Shown: positions 52,814 through 63,427, numbered from the stretch's first letter. The stretch is 64,000 bases of DNA from Serripes groenlandicus (GCA_031761405.1 JASEVX010000011.1:65141217-65205216), one strand, 5' to 3'. The notes: generated by a model from the sequence alone, not told the origin. Numbers and translations are program-made.

Positions 52814-52988
52814 TTAATCCTTTCCCACATACAACAAACTTGCAGCGGACAACTTTGAAAACATCTAAGCAAAATCACAGTAAATTGAGGTACAATTACT
52901 GCGCAATTTTATCCATTGCCACAATGTTTTCAAAAGTGGTCTACTGCAGAGGCACCAGAAAGCCTCTGTGTGTGTGGGAAAGGGTTAA
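52814..52988. mobile_element. T-old deletion derivative
   Basis: TTAATCCTTTCCCACATACA, CTTGCAGCGGACAAC, GTGGTCTACTGCAGAGGC, TGTGGGAAAGGG plus TTAA. Confidence 0.82.
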
Positions 52989-53089
52989 ACATTGCAGAAG
53001 CATTTTAACGAATATGCAGCTGACTGCTATTGCCAAAATGTTTTGAATTTATTTAAGACAAAAGCAGAAATGGCAAAAATATTGGATTT

Positions 53090-53186
53090 GTTTTATGAAT
53101 GAAACTATAATGATGTAAATTTAAAACTTAGAAGTCTGCTTCAGATGCGTCAAAATGCATCTATCTGCACATGGAAAAAGGGTTAA
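53090..53186. mobile_element. T-old right end
   Basis: GTCTGCTTCAGATGCGTC, CATGGAAAAAGGG plus TTAA; left half absent. Confidence 0.5.
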
Positions 53187-53222
53187 TAAAAGAATCACAT
53201 ACATTGATATGAATAATTCTGA

Positions 53223-53448
53223 ACTAACCCTTTCCCACTTGTAGATGCATTCTCACACAGTGAGTGACTTTTAAAACCATTGTGACAAAAGGAGAAATTG
53301 CTCAAAACAACCAATTTCACCTTTTGCTACAATGTTTTCAACTTTTTTCTGTAATTTATCTTTCATTTGAACAGAGATTTTCCATGTTTTAGCATGATTC
53401 TTTTCAAAGTCGACTGCTGCAGATTTGTTGTATGCGGGAAAGGCTTAA
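53223..53448. mobile_element. T-old element
   Basis: CTAACCCTTTCCCACTTGTA to GTTGTATGCGGGAAAGG plus TTAA. Hairpin GCTC/AACC is weak. Confidence 0.8.
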
Positions 53449-53559
53449 TCAAAGACAAACTTAACCATTCTGATGGAAAAATAAGAAACCATAATTGATT
53501 TATCCCTTATCATGTTTAAGATGTATGTATATATACATTTTAAAGCATCTGCTGCATAT

Positions 53560-53743
53560 GACCTGGCATGGACTTATCTATGTACCTGATATGAAAGCAT
53601 TGTGAGCAATTTCTCCTTTGTCCACATTGTTTACTGCTCATTTCAATTATTACAATTTGATTAAAAGAGATTTTTCAACATTTGTTTGCCTCTATGTTTT
53701 CAAAGCCATCATCTGCAGATTTCTTGTAAGTGGGAAAGAGTTA
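53560..53743. mobile_element. T-old element, right part
   Basis: TGTGAGCAATTTCTCCTTTG, GCCATCATCTGCAGATTTC, GTGGGAAAGAG plus TTAA. Confidence 0.6.
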
Positions 53744-53888
53744 AAATTCCTGTCATATTGTCCCAAAAAATAAGAGGAAATTGTACACACTGATATGAAT
53801 AATTTTGTTGACACTGGCTTTAAATCAACATTCATCAATTTCTTGTCAAGCCTCATTATACTGCTATATTATGCATTGGAATCTCAAT

Positions 53889-54082
53889 CAGAGGACAAGA
53901 TAAGGAGAGGTATTCAGCTCTTTTTCCCACAATTTCCCTCTTATAATTAAAGCAAACACTATCGTGTGGGTACTCAAAAGAATCATCTCACTGAGACGAT
54001 TCTTTTGAGTACCCACAACATAGGGTTAGAGGGTCAAATAAGAATTTTAAAACATGCAAAACACCCCTTATCTCGAGCTCTG
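53889..54082. mobile_element. Hairpin element H, full-length copy
   Basis: Termini CAGAGGACAAGATAAGGAG and CCTTATCTCGAGCTCTG. The stem runs GTGTGGGTACTCAAAAGAAT, tip ATCTCACTGAGACG, then the complement, with a single stem mismatch. Confidence 0.88.
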
Positions 54083-54147
54083 TGACAATTCTGTTTGATT
54101 TTTGTGTTCTCAAATCTTCACTCTTTGCCTACTGGAAGCAATTATAT

Positions 54148-54400
54148 TAACCCTTTCCCACATACAACAATTCTGCGGTAGACGACTTTTGAAAACATGT
54201 TGGCAAAAAACGTGAAAAATGACCATAAGTAAGAGTTAAATTATTAAATTGATTTGACAACTTTGTGGAAAAATGGGCAATTGCTCATTATGAGCAATTT
54301 TTCCGTTTTATCAGAATGATCTTAAAATTCATCTTGAAAACAGTATGGCAAAAGGAGAAATTGCTCTTATTCATAATAAGCAATTTCTCCCTTTGTCACA
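54148..54400. mobile_element. T-old element with two hairpins
   Basis: TTAACCCTTTCCCACATACA at left. Two hairpins follow: AATTGCTCATTATGAGCAATT (about 54279-54299) and GGAGAAATTGCTCTTA...TAAGCAATTTCTCC (about 54355-54389). Probably two partial copies in tandem; no right terminus. Confidence 0.65.
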
Positions 54401-54418
54401 TTTAAATGTCAATTCTAA

Positions 54419-54648
54419 TTAACCCTTTCCCTCATATAGACACTTTCTGACGCCTCTGCAGCAGACAGCTTTTTGAAAACATAGTGACAAAAGAAGAAAT
54501 TGCACAAAACATGCAACTTCTCCTTTTGCCACAATGTTTTCCACTTTTTGTCATAGGTTATCCATTCAATTATGGAGATTTTCTATTTTTTGACAAAATA
54601 CGTTCAAAGTCGTCTGCTGCAGAATTGCCGTATGAGGGAAAGGGTTGA
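54419..54648 (+). mobile_element. T-young element
   Basis: TTAA left, TTGA right. Hairpin GCAC/ATGC with CAACTTC, one arm mutated. Confidence 0.9.
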
Positions 54649-54730
54649 TATTTAAACTCTCATTTATGAAGTTTTTTCAAGTGTTCATGTTGACCTGGTC
54701 TGCCGCAGATTTATTGTATGTGGGAAAGAG

Positions 54731-54959
54731 TTAACCCTTTCCCAAATACAGACACTTTTTGACGCTTCTGCAGCAGACGAATTTTGAAAACATTGTGACA
54801 AAAGGAGAAATTGATCAAAATAAGCAATTTCTCCTTTTGCCACAATGATTTCAATTTTTTTCAATAATCATTCCTTCATTTATAGAGATTGTCTGTGTTT
54901 TTGCCAAGATGTTTCCAAAGTCGTCTGCTGCAGATTCATTGTATGTGGGAAAGAGTTAA
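54731..54959. mobile_element. T-old element, well preserved
   Basis: TTAACCCTTTCCCAAATACA to TATGTGGGAAAGAG plus TTAA; both CTGCAGCAGACGA subtermini are clear. Hairpin AATTGATC/AAGCAATT is imperfect. Its left TTAA is shared with a right-end relic at 54698-54734. Confidence 0.88.
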
Positions 54960-55179
54960 AAAATATACCTTCCTTTGTCCCAAGATTTTCTTTTCTTTTC
55001 ATAAGAAGTTTTCAATTTATGAATGAGTCGAAAACAAACATTTGAGGCGATTTTACATCATGTGGCAAAGCCTAATGAAAGATGAGTAAATTTAATTATG
55101 TCATACCAATTGATTTCCCATGTGCCAACTCTTATCAATTGGCCTTAACACTTTACTAACTTAGCTATATATTCTGCTT

Positions 55180-55341
55180 TAAGCCCTCTCCCACATACAA
55201 CACTGCAGCAAGTGACTTTGAAAGTATCTTGACAAAAATATGGAAAATGTCTATAGAATTTTTTTAACATTGTGGCGATGTTTTCAAGAGTTGTCTGCTG
55301 CAGATGGGTCAAAACGCATCAGTAAGTGAGAAAAATTTAAC
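55180..55341. mobile_element. T-old deletion derivative
   Basis: TTAAGCCCTCTCCCACATAC, ctgcagcaagtgac, GTTGTCTGCTGCAGATGGG, AGTAAGTGAGAAAAATTTAA; hairpin deleted. Confidence 0.65.
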
Positions 55342-55384
55342 AAGAAAGAGAGAGATATTTCTTGATAAACAGGTTAATGGAGTC

Positions 55385-55600
55385 CTCCCCAAACCAAAAT
55401 GAATGCTTACAGCAAGCTTGCGGCAAGCTTGCAGCAAGCCTGCGACAAGCTTCTGCAGGCTTTTTAAGATGTCTGCAAGCTTGCTGCAAGCTTGCGCAAG
55501 CATGCAAGCATTTTCAAGTCAAATTCTGCAAGCTTGTGATGGATTTGCAAGCTTGCGCAAGCTTTACTAGTCGCAAGCATGTGCAAGCTTTTTGTTTTTC
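55385..55600. repeat. GCAAGCTTGC palindrome array, copy 1
   Basis: A dense irregular array of GCAAGCTTGC and variants (gcaagcttgcggcaagc, gcaagcatgcaagc). Spacing is not constant, so it is not a simple tandem repeat. The Lys/Leu/Ala-rich frames across it come from the repeat. Confidence 0.85.
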
Positions 55601-55610
55601 TTGGACTTAG

Positions 55611-56329
55611 AAAATTTCACTTACATGTCTGGACAAAAAAGAGAGGAAATATTCTAAGTCCACAATATGAAAAAGGTTAATAAAAATCATTGCTTGATGA
55701 TCTCTATTTCCCCTCCTACCATATTGGTATTCAAATTAAATTGTATAAAACAGAGAATCTAACTGCTTGTATATTTTAATTCTAAAAAAATAATCTAAAT
55801 ATGGGTAATGTACATAAAAATACATTAAACAATATCTACATACACATATATACAAACAATGCATAATGATAAGATCTATGAATTTGACCCTCTTAATTAT
55901 TACTAAATAAGTTTAATCACTCTCTACAAGATTTGGCCTTAGTAACTAAGTGAAACACATACTTTAATTCTCAACTGTTTCATCTGTAAAGGTTATAAAT
56001 AATCATATCTAAAGATCGATACTGCTGTATAGTCACATTTGGCACATAAACAAAACATACATATTCTGAAAGCTTAAAATTTCAACTTAAGTTAGCAATA
56101 CATTGAAAAACTGGAATTTCTTTGTATTTTGAATAATGACACAGGTATTGTGATTTCTGAATTTTATTAATTTTGTTCCAAAAATTGATAGACTAACATC
56201 ATTCATAAGGATGAAATATTATCAGAAAGTGTAGCGTATTAAAATCTATTGCAACACTTCCAGAAAATATCTGTTATTTTCATATCTTCTTTAGAACTGT
56301 TTTTGAAATTTACTTGCTACAAATTAGGA
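55611..56329. other. AT-rich, element-free DNA
   Basis: No T element, SINE or coding frame recognised. Confidence 0.4.
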
Positions 56330-56479
56330 CGGGTGAAATATTTTAGTGGGTCACGCTTACGAACGTGTGTTTATAACGGTACCATTGACATTCAATCGGA
56401 TGAGAAAATGCTATTTTTAGAATTTGAAATCGGCGACTCCGTGAACTTGTCCGTGCGGTGATAGCATCATAACTACGAG
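56330..56479 (+). ncRNA. Candidate first exon of a spliced transcript
   Basis: A more GC-rich block ends ctacgag followed by GTATGT at 56480, a good donor. Frames contain stops near the donor (TGA 56459-56461), so it would be 5'UTR or non-coding. The start is not defined by the sequence. On the opposite strand, 56575-56660 carries two aagatggc/aaaatggc motifs and a GTAAGT donor, so the region may be a promoter used in both directions. Confidence 0.25.
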
Positions 56480-57089
56480 GTATGTTTTTTCCCGATGAAT
56501 ATTGTATTCAACCTTATAATCTGAGCTTTATTTTAATATATAAATTTTTGAAATCGGCCTGAAATTGACTTACAAATAGCAATTCTAGTCCGAGACACGT
56601 GCTAGGCGAATTTCGCCATTTTGGGTACGGCCATCTTGTTTGTTTTTGTCACACAGTGACGAGTCGGTTTTAAAGTCCGATTAACTCAATAAATACCTCA
56701 AAATAATATGTGTTAAAACAATAATATATTACTATTGCAATAAATATTATCTTTCTAATGAAATTTATACTTGATCAATCTTCAAAAGATATATTTTCAC
56801 GATCGTCATTCTGGGGGAAATCCGAGAGCGTAATATTTAAATATTGATTGTAGTTTTTGGTTTATAATTCTAATAGATCTGATTATCTGTTGAAAAATAC
56901 CTTTCAAATATAATCTGACGTTATTCTGTTCTTAATATTCAATATTTTCACCTTTAAACCCGTTTTTCGAAACCGGAATTTCAAAGCTTGCTCTGACATT
57001 TAGCATAGTACTCGGACATATCCATTTTCGGATAGTGCAGGATAAAATCAAATTTTTCACAGTACGACTTATTTGAGGGTTTTTTCAGT

Positions 57090-57301
57090 TAACCCTTCCC
57101 CACACAAAACAAATTTGCAGCAGAATTTTGCAAATGTCAATGCAAAAATATTGAAATCTATGAAAAATGAAATGTTATTATTTAAATTTTAATAGAGTTG
57201 AAAACACTTAGCCTTGAAAACATTGTGGAAAAAAGAGAAATGGCTCATTCTTTTGTCACAAAGTTTTCAAAAGTTGTCAGCAAATGGGAAAGGGGTGAAA
57301 T
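57090..57301. mobile_element. T-old element
   Basis: TTAACCCTTCCCCACACAAA to GTCAGCAAATGGGAAAGGGG; would lie in the intron of the candidate transcript. Confidence 0.75.
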
Positions 57302-57353
57302 TAGTCTTGATTAATAGCAAATTTTAAAACTGTTTTTTTACTTTTAATTCCAG

Positions 57354-57428
57354 ATGCGGTTATGTACATTACTGTTGGCATGCACTTGCATAATGGATCA
57401 AGCAAGAAATCCTGAGCCGGGGCAATGA
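57354..57428 (+). CDS. Short open frame after a strong splice acceptor
   Basis: A long pyrimidine tract and CAG (57335-57353) precede ATG at 57354. The 24-residue frame begins MRLCTLLLACTC, a hydrophobic start like a tiny signal sequence, and stops at TGA 57426-57428. AT-rich sequence with attaaa motifs follows, as in a 3' end. Together with the donor at 56480 it could be a two-exon transcript encoding a micropeptide or nothing. Unrecognised. Confidence 0.2.
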   Translation: MRLCTLLLACTCIMDQARNPEPGQ

Positions 57429-57594
57429 AAGAGGCACAAGACGTTTAGAAACAAAACATGCTACAATTTGTTATTAAAAACCATTTATGAAATTAAATAA
57501 TTATCTTTGTAAATTAAACATTTATTATTTGTTATTATTGTCACTATTTCACACATGCTGAGCTAAATTTCAGGCAAGATCTCTCCAGAGTTTC

Positions 57595-57895
57595 AAGAAT
57601 GCAAGCTTGCAGCAAGCTTGCGAAAGCTTTCCGCAAGCTTGCGCAAGCTTTCCAGTTTAATGAATCACAAGCTTGCGAAAGCTTTCCGCAAGCTTGCAGC
57701 AAGCTTGCAAGTTCAATTAACCGCAAGCTTGCGCAAGCTTGCAAGCCTAATAAACCGCAAGCTTGCACAAGCTTTTTTTATCAGTTGTAAGCTTGCCCAA
57801 GCTTGCCGCAAGGTTCCAATTCTGAGCTTGCGGCAAGCTTTTCCTGCAAGCTTGTCGCAAGCTTGCTGCAAGCCTTAATAAAAGCTTGCAGTTTT
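57595..57895. repeat. GCAAGCTTGC palindrome array, copy 2
   Basis: Same palindrome as 55385-55600, about 20 hits including near matches (gaaagctttccgcaagc). The right edge ttttggtttg mirrors caaaccaaaa at the left edge of copy 1, suggesting related but oppositely oriented boundaries. Confidence 0.85.
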
Positions 57896-58027
57896 GGTTT
57901 GAGATCTACCGGACATAAATTTATAGGTTGAAAAAGGCAAATTTTTCTGTCCAACCTGACTTTAGAGTCAATTATTGCCCCTTCACATTATAGTATTATA
58001 TATGGTACTGAATTGGTACTTTACTTT

Positions 58028-58242
58028 ACTTTTATTGGGGTTTTACACCGCTTTCAACATTATTTCAGTTAAATCACGGCGACAGTTCACTTGTTCATGA
58101 TCCCTGGGTAAACAAACCAGTACTAGGCTAGAAAATGTGCCTTGCCCAAGGGCACTCCACCATGACCGTAGTGCTGCGACGGGGGATTGAACACCCGGTT
58201 TCGAAATCCCCGACGCTAACCACTCAACCACAGCGGATTCCC
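58028..58242 (-). mobile_element. SINE-B, near full length
   Basis: Minus strand: head gaatccgctgtggttgagtg then gttagcg (box A); gtgttcaatcccc at box B is mutated. Body ggagtgcccttgggcaaggc; tail gttgaaagcggtgtaaaacc. Confidence 0.85.
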
Positions 58243-58254
58243 TAAATTGTTACA

Positions 58255-59254
58255 AACAAGAGGGCCATGATGGCCCTGGAATCGCTCACGTGATTTTTTT
58301 TTTCTCTTTAGCTATATAAGCCCCGCTCCCTGGCAGCCATAGTTTTTGACTAATCAACTTGGCTTGAAGGAATCTGATAGAGGGTCACCCTAGGAACATT
58401 TCCACAAATTTTTTTGAAAATCTGTCTGACACTTTCGGAGGAGAAGATTTTTTAAGTTTTCACTATAGCCATATAATGCAATATAGCCCTGCCCACTGGC
58501 GGCCATGTTTTTTGACCAATCAACATGGCTTGAAGGAATCGGATAGTGGGTCACTTAAGGAACATTTCTACAAAATTATTTGAAAATCTGCCTGACACTT
58601 TTGGAGAAGATTTTTTAAGTTTTCACTATAGCCATATAAGGCAAAATAGCCCCGCCCCTCCTGAAAATTATTTGAAAATCTGCCTGACACTTTTGGAGAA
58701 GAAGATTTTTTAAGTTTTCACTATAGCCATATAAGGCAAAATAGCCCCGCCCCTCCTGGCGGCCATGTTTTTCGACCATTCAACATGGCTTGAAGGAATC
58801 TGATAGTGGGTTACTTAAGGAACATTTCTACAAAATTATTTGAAAATCTGCCAACCAGTTTGGGAGAAGAAGATTTTTTAAGTTTTCACTATAGCCATAT
58901 AAGGCAAAATAGCCCCGCCCCCATGGCGGCCATGTTTTTCGTTCAATCAACATGGCTTGAAGGAATCGGATAGTGGGTCACTTAAAGAACATTTCTACAA
59001 AATTATTTGAAATCTGCCAACCAGTTCTGGAGAAGAAGATTTTTAAAGTTTTTTTCATTTCGTTGCCATGGAAACCAGAATTATGCATGGATCCCAAAAA
59101 TTTGAAGGAATTCTGGTGAGGTCAATGTGGGGATGCTTCCTGTGAAGTTTCATCCCAATTGACCCACTGGTTACTGAGGAGAAAAAGTTGACGGACGCCG
59201 GACAAAAGGCCATCACAATAACTCACCCTGAGCACTTCGTGCACAGGTGAGCTA
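58255..59254 (+). mobile_element. Helitron-like candidate repeat, copy 3
   Basis: Left hairpin AGGGCCATGATGGCCCT then CGCTCACGTG; right end TGAGCACTTCGTGCACA then GGTGAGCTAA. The body has about five units of ~150 bp with ctatagccatataaggcaaa, atagccccgcccc and ggcggccatgttttt. Unit number differs from the 3301 copy, so the body expands and contracts. Confidence 0.6.
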
Positions 59255-59629
59255 AAAACATAACCAAAGTGTGACACTAACGCCGACACCAATGCCAAGG
59301 TGAGTAGTACAGCTAGCCTTTTCTTCGAAAAGTCGATCTAAAAATGGGATTTATTTAAAAACCTCCGGGTAAAAAGGTTAATAATGATAAAATAATTAAA
59401 CTCTTTTGAAGAAGAGCCTTAAAGATCTTTTATCAGTTTTTTTCAATGCAAAGACCAGAGTGAATGAAGGATTCAATATACAGGGAGATGGAAAAAAATT
59501 AAACAAATTTAATTTTCTTGTGACATAAATCACTATTGTATTTAATATGATCAATAATGAATAAATCATTATATTTTTCACAATATAGTTAGGTAGTGGT
59601 TAGATCCCAGATCAGGTCACACCAAAGAC
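59255..59629. other. AT-rich, no feature seen
   Basis: No element end or coding frame recognised. Confidence 0.35.
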
Positions 59630-59880
59630 TTTAACAAGAGCGCTGCGGACCAAAAGCCAACTCTCAAATGTTTTTCCTAAGTCGAAAAAGAAACATTTCT
59701 GAATAATTATTTAAGCCAGAGTTATGTGACTTGTTATAGACATGTGTATTGTTCCTAGAAACATGTGTATCAAGTTTCATGTCTGTACCAAGTTTCGTGT
59801 GAAAATATTTAACGTTTTTGAGTTATGCGGTAAGGTGGTTAAAATTTTGTCATGACATAGACAAGCTAAAAATGGTAGAA
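59630..59880 (+). repeat. Interspersed repeat fragment
   Basis: Starts acaagagcgctgcggacc; contains gttatgtgacttgttataga and caagtttcatgtctgtacca. Style matches other mollusc repeats here; no frame. Confidence 0.45.
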
Positions 59881-59936
59881 GTGGCTTTCCTCCTTGGAGG
59901 TCATGATTGTGGGGATTGCATTATGACTTATGTCAG

Positions 59937-60439
59937 TTAACCCTTTCCCTCATATGGATCCTTTCTGACGCCACTGCAGCAGATGGCTTTTGGAAAACAT
60001 GGTGACAAAAGAAGAAATTGCTCAAAACGAGCAATTTCTCCTTTTGCCACAATGTTTTCCATTTTTAGTTATAGGTTATCCATTCAATTATAGAGATTTT
60101 CTATTTTTTGACAAAATATGTTCAAAGTCGTCTGCTGCAGAATTGTCGTATGTTTTGTTTGTTTTGAGTTTAACGCTGCTTTCAACAGCTTTGGTCATAT
60201 CACGGCGGTCAGTGCACCTACCCATGTTTTCCTGGCTTTCCTACACCAGTACTTACACAACATTCTTTCGAAGCCACTGACTACTTTCTCACATAGATCA
60301 GAGGTGAGAGGCGATGGAAAAATCGCCCGAAAGAATGTCGCCGCAACCGGATATCGAACCCGTGACCTCCAGATCACGAGTCAGATACGCTACCAATTGA
60401 GCTACCCGGCCGGAATTGTCGTATGAGGGAAAGGGTTAA
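59937..60439 (+). mobile_element. T-young element interrupted by a SINE
   Basis: TTAA at 59937-59940 and 60436-60439; perfect hairpin GCTC/GAGC. SINE-A is inserted in the right terminus at almost the same position as in 621-1131. Confidence 0.92.
60153..60413 (-). mobile_element. SINE-A, full length with target duplication
   Basis: Same head, body and tail as 843-1110. A 12-bp duplication AATTGTCGTATG flanks it at 60141-60152 and 60414-60425, and lies within the T-element end. Confidence 0.93.
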
Positions 60440-60850
60440 GCATACCAGTTGTTATGGTAACACTCACTGTGATATCACTGAAATACTGTTGAAAGTGGCC
60501 TAAAACACTTTTCAAACAAACAAATTATATTTTATTATCACAAAGCTTTATACAGTATAATAATTTAGGAATTATTCATCAGTGAAGCAGACTACAAGTA
60601 ATGGAAGAATAGGTTTTAGTAAAAAAATTAGCAATTATCAAGATTTAGATCTGATTACATACAGAGAGTAATTAAAATGTAAATATAATAAAATTTATGT
60701 AAATGTTATCTAATGAATGTGCTATATTGAATAAACTCTAGGATACATTCAATAAATAGTATAATAGGAACCATTATCATATTTTTTGGAAAGTTTCAAC
60801 CTCAAATTCTTCCGAAATAGACAGTGTATGGATAATATTTTTGAAAACAG
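60440..60850. other. SINE tail scrap and AT-rich DNA
   Basis: ctgttgaaagtggcctaaaac near 60487 resembles a SINE tail; nothing else recognised. Confidence 0.4.
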
Positions 60851-61020
60851 TTAAGCTTGCAAACACATATTGCCAAATTTGCAACAGACAACTTTTAAAT
60901 ATTAGGTCAAAAGGAGAAATTGCTCAAGTCATGATGAGCAATTTCTCCTTTTGCAACAATGTTTTCAACATGATTCATTGATTATCCTTATTTTTGTCAA
61001 AATGTGGGAATTGGGTTAAA
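60851..61020. mobile_element. T-old deletion derivative
   Basis: TTAAGCTTGCAAACACATAT to TGTGGGAATTGGG plus TTAA. Extended hairpin GGAGAAATTGCTCA...TGAGCAATTTCTCC is perfect. Confidence 0.72.
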
Positions 61021-61298
61021 TGTTGTTGGTTTCAGAATATTCAGATAATTTCTTTATCAAACAATGTTGGACAGACACAAATAATTTGCTCAAAAGTGCT
61101 CAAAAGAGCAGAAAAAACATAACTTTCCATTCCTGACCGGTTTGTTCTGAATTACTATTTAGGGGCAAAGCTGTGCGAAAACCAATGCAACCAATGTAGA
61201 GCCAGATCAGCAAGCACATCTGGCTCTGCACTGTTACCTCATTATTCATAGAAGACTTTTTAAAAAAATCAAGTAAAATACTATCCATTTGGATCCTT

Positions 61299-61442
61299 TT
61301 ATCCTTTACAACATAAAGACACTTTCTGATGCCTCTGCAGCGGAATAATAAAAATGTCGATTTTCCATGTTTTGGTTAATATGCTTCCAAAATTTTTAAT
61401 GGTCTGCTGCAGATTTGACTGTTGTATGTGGGAAAGAGTTAA
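61299..61442. mobile_element. T-old deletion derivative
   Basis: TTATCCTTTACAACATAAAG, CTCTGCAGCGGA to GGTCTGCTGCAGATTTG and TATGTGGGAAAGAG plus TTAA; hairpin absent. Confidence 0.72.
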
Positions 61443-61664
61443 CCCTTTCCCTCATACGACAATTCTTCAGCAGACGACTTTGAACATGTTTTGTCAAATA
61501 ATAGAAAATCTTCATAATTGAATGGATAACCTACATATGACAAAGAGTGGAAAACATTGTGGCAAAAGGAGAAATTGCACGTTTTGTTCAATTTCTTCTT
61601 TTGACACTATGTTTTCAAAAGGCCGTCTGCTGCAGAGGTGTCAGAAAGTGAGGGAAAGGGTTAA
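61439..61664 (-). mobile_element. T-young element sharing TTAA
   Basis: TTAA both ends, the left one shared with the previous copy. Hairpin GCAC/GTTC, one mismatch. The CGTCTATA segment of the right end is deleted. Confidence 0.9.
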
Positions 61665-62148
61665 ACCCTTGCTGGACTGAAATATGATATAATTTGTCTT
61701 ACAATTTACATGAACTTATTCCAACGTGCAGGGGCATTTTCACATCTAAAGCAGACACCTTTTTAAAACATGATAAGCAATTTCTTCTCTTGCCACAATG
61801 TTTTCCACTTATAATTCATCTACTTCACTGAAGGGTCATTTGAGGTCCATTATGAAGCCAAAATACTGCAATAAGCATCTTGTTAAAACAGCATCAGAAA
61901 AGAATAGATGTTGATTACAATTTTTTTTTTTTTGCTGTAGTTTGAAGGTTATGATAACAAAAAGCTGGATATATCATATCATAAAAGCACGTCCCTTTCC
62001 TATGGAGTACAACGTGACGTCATTTTCATTGTTGGATTTCCAAACTAGTAGTGTCATATGATATTTATCATTATGTAATGGGAATTTGACACTCCCAGAA
62101 AATTAAGGCTTTATGTGATATACTTTTTAACAAAGCAGAAATATTAAA
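61665..62148. other. AT-rich DNA with T remnants
   Basis: A T-element scrap (gataagcaatttcttctctt) lies near 61770-61815. A perfect CRE octamer is listed separately. Confidence 0.4.
62015..62022. promoter_or_regulatory. CRE-like palindrome TGACGTCA
   Basis: Exact cAMP-response-element octamer. No promoter context is visible, and one such octamer can occur by chance in 64 kb. Confidence 0.2.
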
Positions 62149-62420
62149 CTAGAATGGAGTGTTCCCCGGACCATGTGTGTCACCTGCCGGGGCCTTGGCA
62201 GAAAATTTTAATTTTTGACAGAAAAGGGGCAATAACTTGATATAAAAAATATTTGGATTATCCCCCTTTTGTGAACCCATCACACAGATTGATATAAACA
62301 TTTGTCAGAAGTTTCAATCCAATCCTTTGAGTAGTTATTTGAAAACGTGATGAAAAAGTGTGACGACAGACAGACGGATGGACAGACAGACAGATGCCGG
62401 ACAAGTAATCCCTAAGTGCC
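62149..62420 (+). repeat. Interspersed repeat with gacagacgg tail
   Basis: ctagaatggagtgttccccg at the start, ggggcaataacttgatataa inside, and gacagacagacggatggaca near the end. Confidence 0.6.
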
Positions 62421-62429
62421 TACCATGCT

Positions 62430-62571
62430 AAACGAGCAATTTCTCCTATTGCCACAATGTTTTCAACTTTTTTCTGTAATTATACCTTCATTTATAGGGA
62501 TTTTCCATGTTTTTGCCTAGATATTTACAAAGTTGTCTGCTGCAGATTTGTTGATTGAGGGAAAGAGTTAA
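62430..62571. mobile_element. T-old element, right half
   Basis: CGAGCAATTTCTCCTATTGC, GTTGTCTGCTGCAGATTTG, GAGGGAAAGAG plus TTAA. Begins at the hairpin. Confidence 0.7.
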
Positions 62572-62586
62572 TTTTTGAGAGGAACA

Positions 62587-62816
62587 GTAACCCTTTTCCT
62601 CATAGAGACGCTTTCTGACGCCTCTGCAGCAGACGGCACTTTGAAAATATAGTGACAAAAGAAGAAATTGCTCAAAACGAGCAATTTCTCCGTTTGCCAC
62701 AATGTTTTCCACTTTTAGTCATAGGTTATCCATTCAATTATAGAGATTTTCCTTTTTTGGACAAAATATGTTCAAATTCGTCTGCTGCATAATTGTAGTA
62801 TGAGTGAAAGGGTTAA
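62587..62816 (+). mobile_element. T-young element
   Basis: Left GTAACCCTTTTCCTCATAGA, right TGAGTGAAAGGG plus TTAA. Perfect hairpin. Confidence 0.9.
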
Positions 62817-62937
62817 TAAATAATACGGAAAAAAAAACATAAATGGTTTTTTTCGCTCATAGGTAACAGGTGTAAGAATTTTTTTTTTTCAATAACCCAT
62901 GAAGCTTTCTAAAATGAAACTGGAAAAATCCAAAAAA

Positions 62938-63072
62938 AATGAGCAATTTCTCCTTTTGCCACAATGTTTTCCACTTTTAGTCATAGGTTATCCATTCCAT
63001 TATGGAGATTTTCTATTTTTTTACAAAAAAAGTTCAGTCATCTGTTGCAGAATTGTTGTATGAGGAAAATGT
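62938..63072 (+). mobile_element. T-young element, right half
   Basis: Starts at the second hairpin arm (ATGAGCAATTTCTCC) and runs to GTTGTATGAGGAAAATG. Confidence 0.75.
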
Positions 63073-63209
63073 TCTACCACCATAACTGGCTCTGAGTACC
63101 ACTGCTACAGGACATTTACACCCTGGAAGATCTACAAAGCTCCTAACTTTAAGCCACTATTTTGTGCACTAAATTATAATATTTTCTATGCAAGAAAAAT
63201 AATCATAAA

Positions 63210-63427
63210 ACCTTTACCCTGTACCTGATATAGACACATGTTTATGCATCTGCAAAAGATGATTTTTTTTTAAAGCACTGTGGCAAAAGAAGAATTCAAT
63301 TTTTCATTTCACAACAATGGTTTAAACTTTTTTCTTTTAATTTAATGGATTTTAATTATTCATAATTTTGACTAGAAGTTTTCAAAGTCGTCTGCAACAG
63401 ATTATTTAGTATGGGGGAAAGGGTCAA
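63210..63427. mobile_element. T-old element, eroded
   Basis: AACCTTTACCCTGTACCTGA to GTCGTCTGCAACAG and GGGGGAAAGGG; hairpin lost. Confidence 0.65.

Noticed and set aside
55362..55610. Lys/Ala/Leu-rich frame across the GCAAGCTTGC array
   Set aside because: Both strands are open with similar composition because the motif is palindromic; no gene signals.
141..62712. Many 60-130-codon frames with shared peptides such as SAAEASESVYMRERV or IAQNEQFLLLPQ
   Set aside because: They are translations of T-element sequence in various frames, recur wherever the element occurs, and lack conserved start or stop positions.
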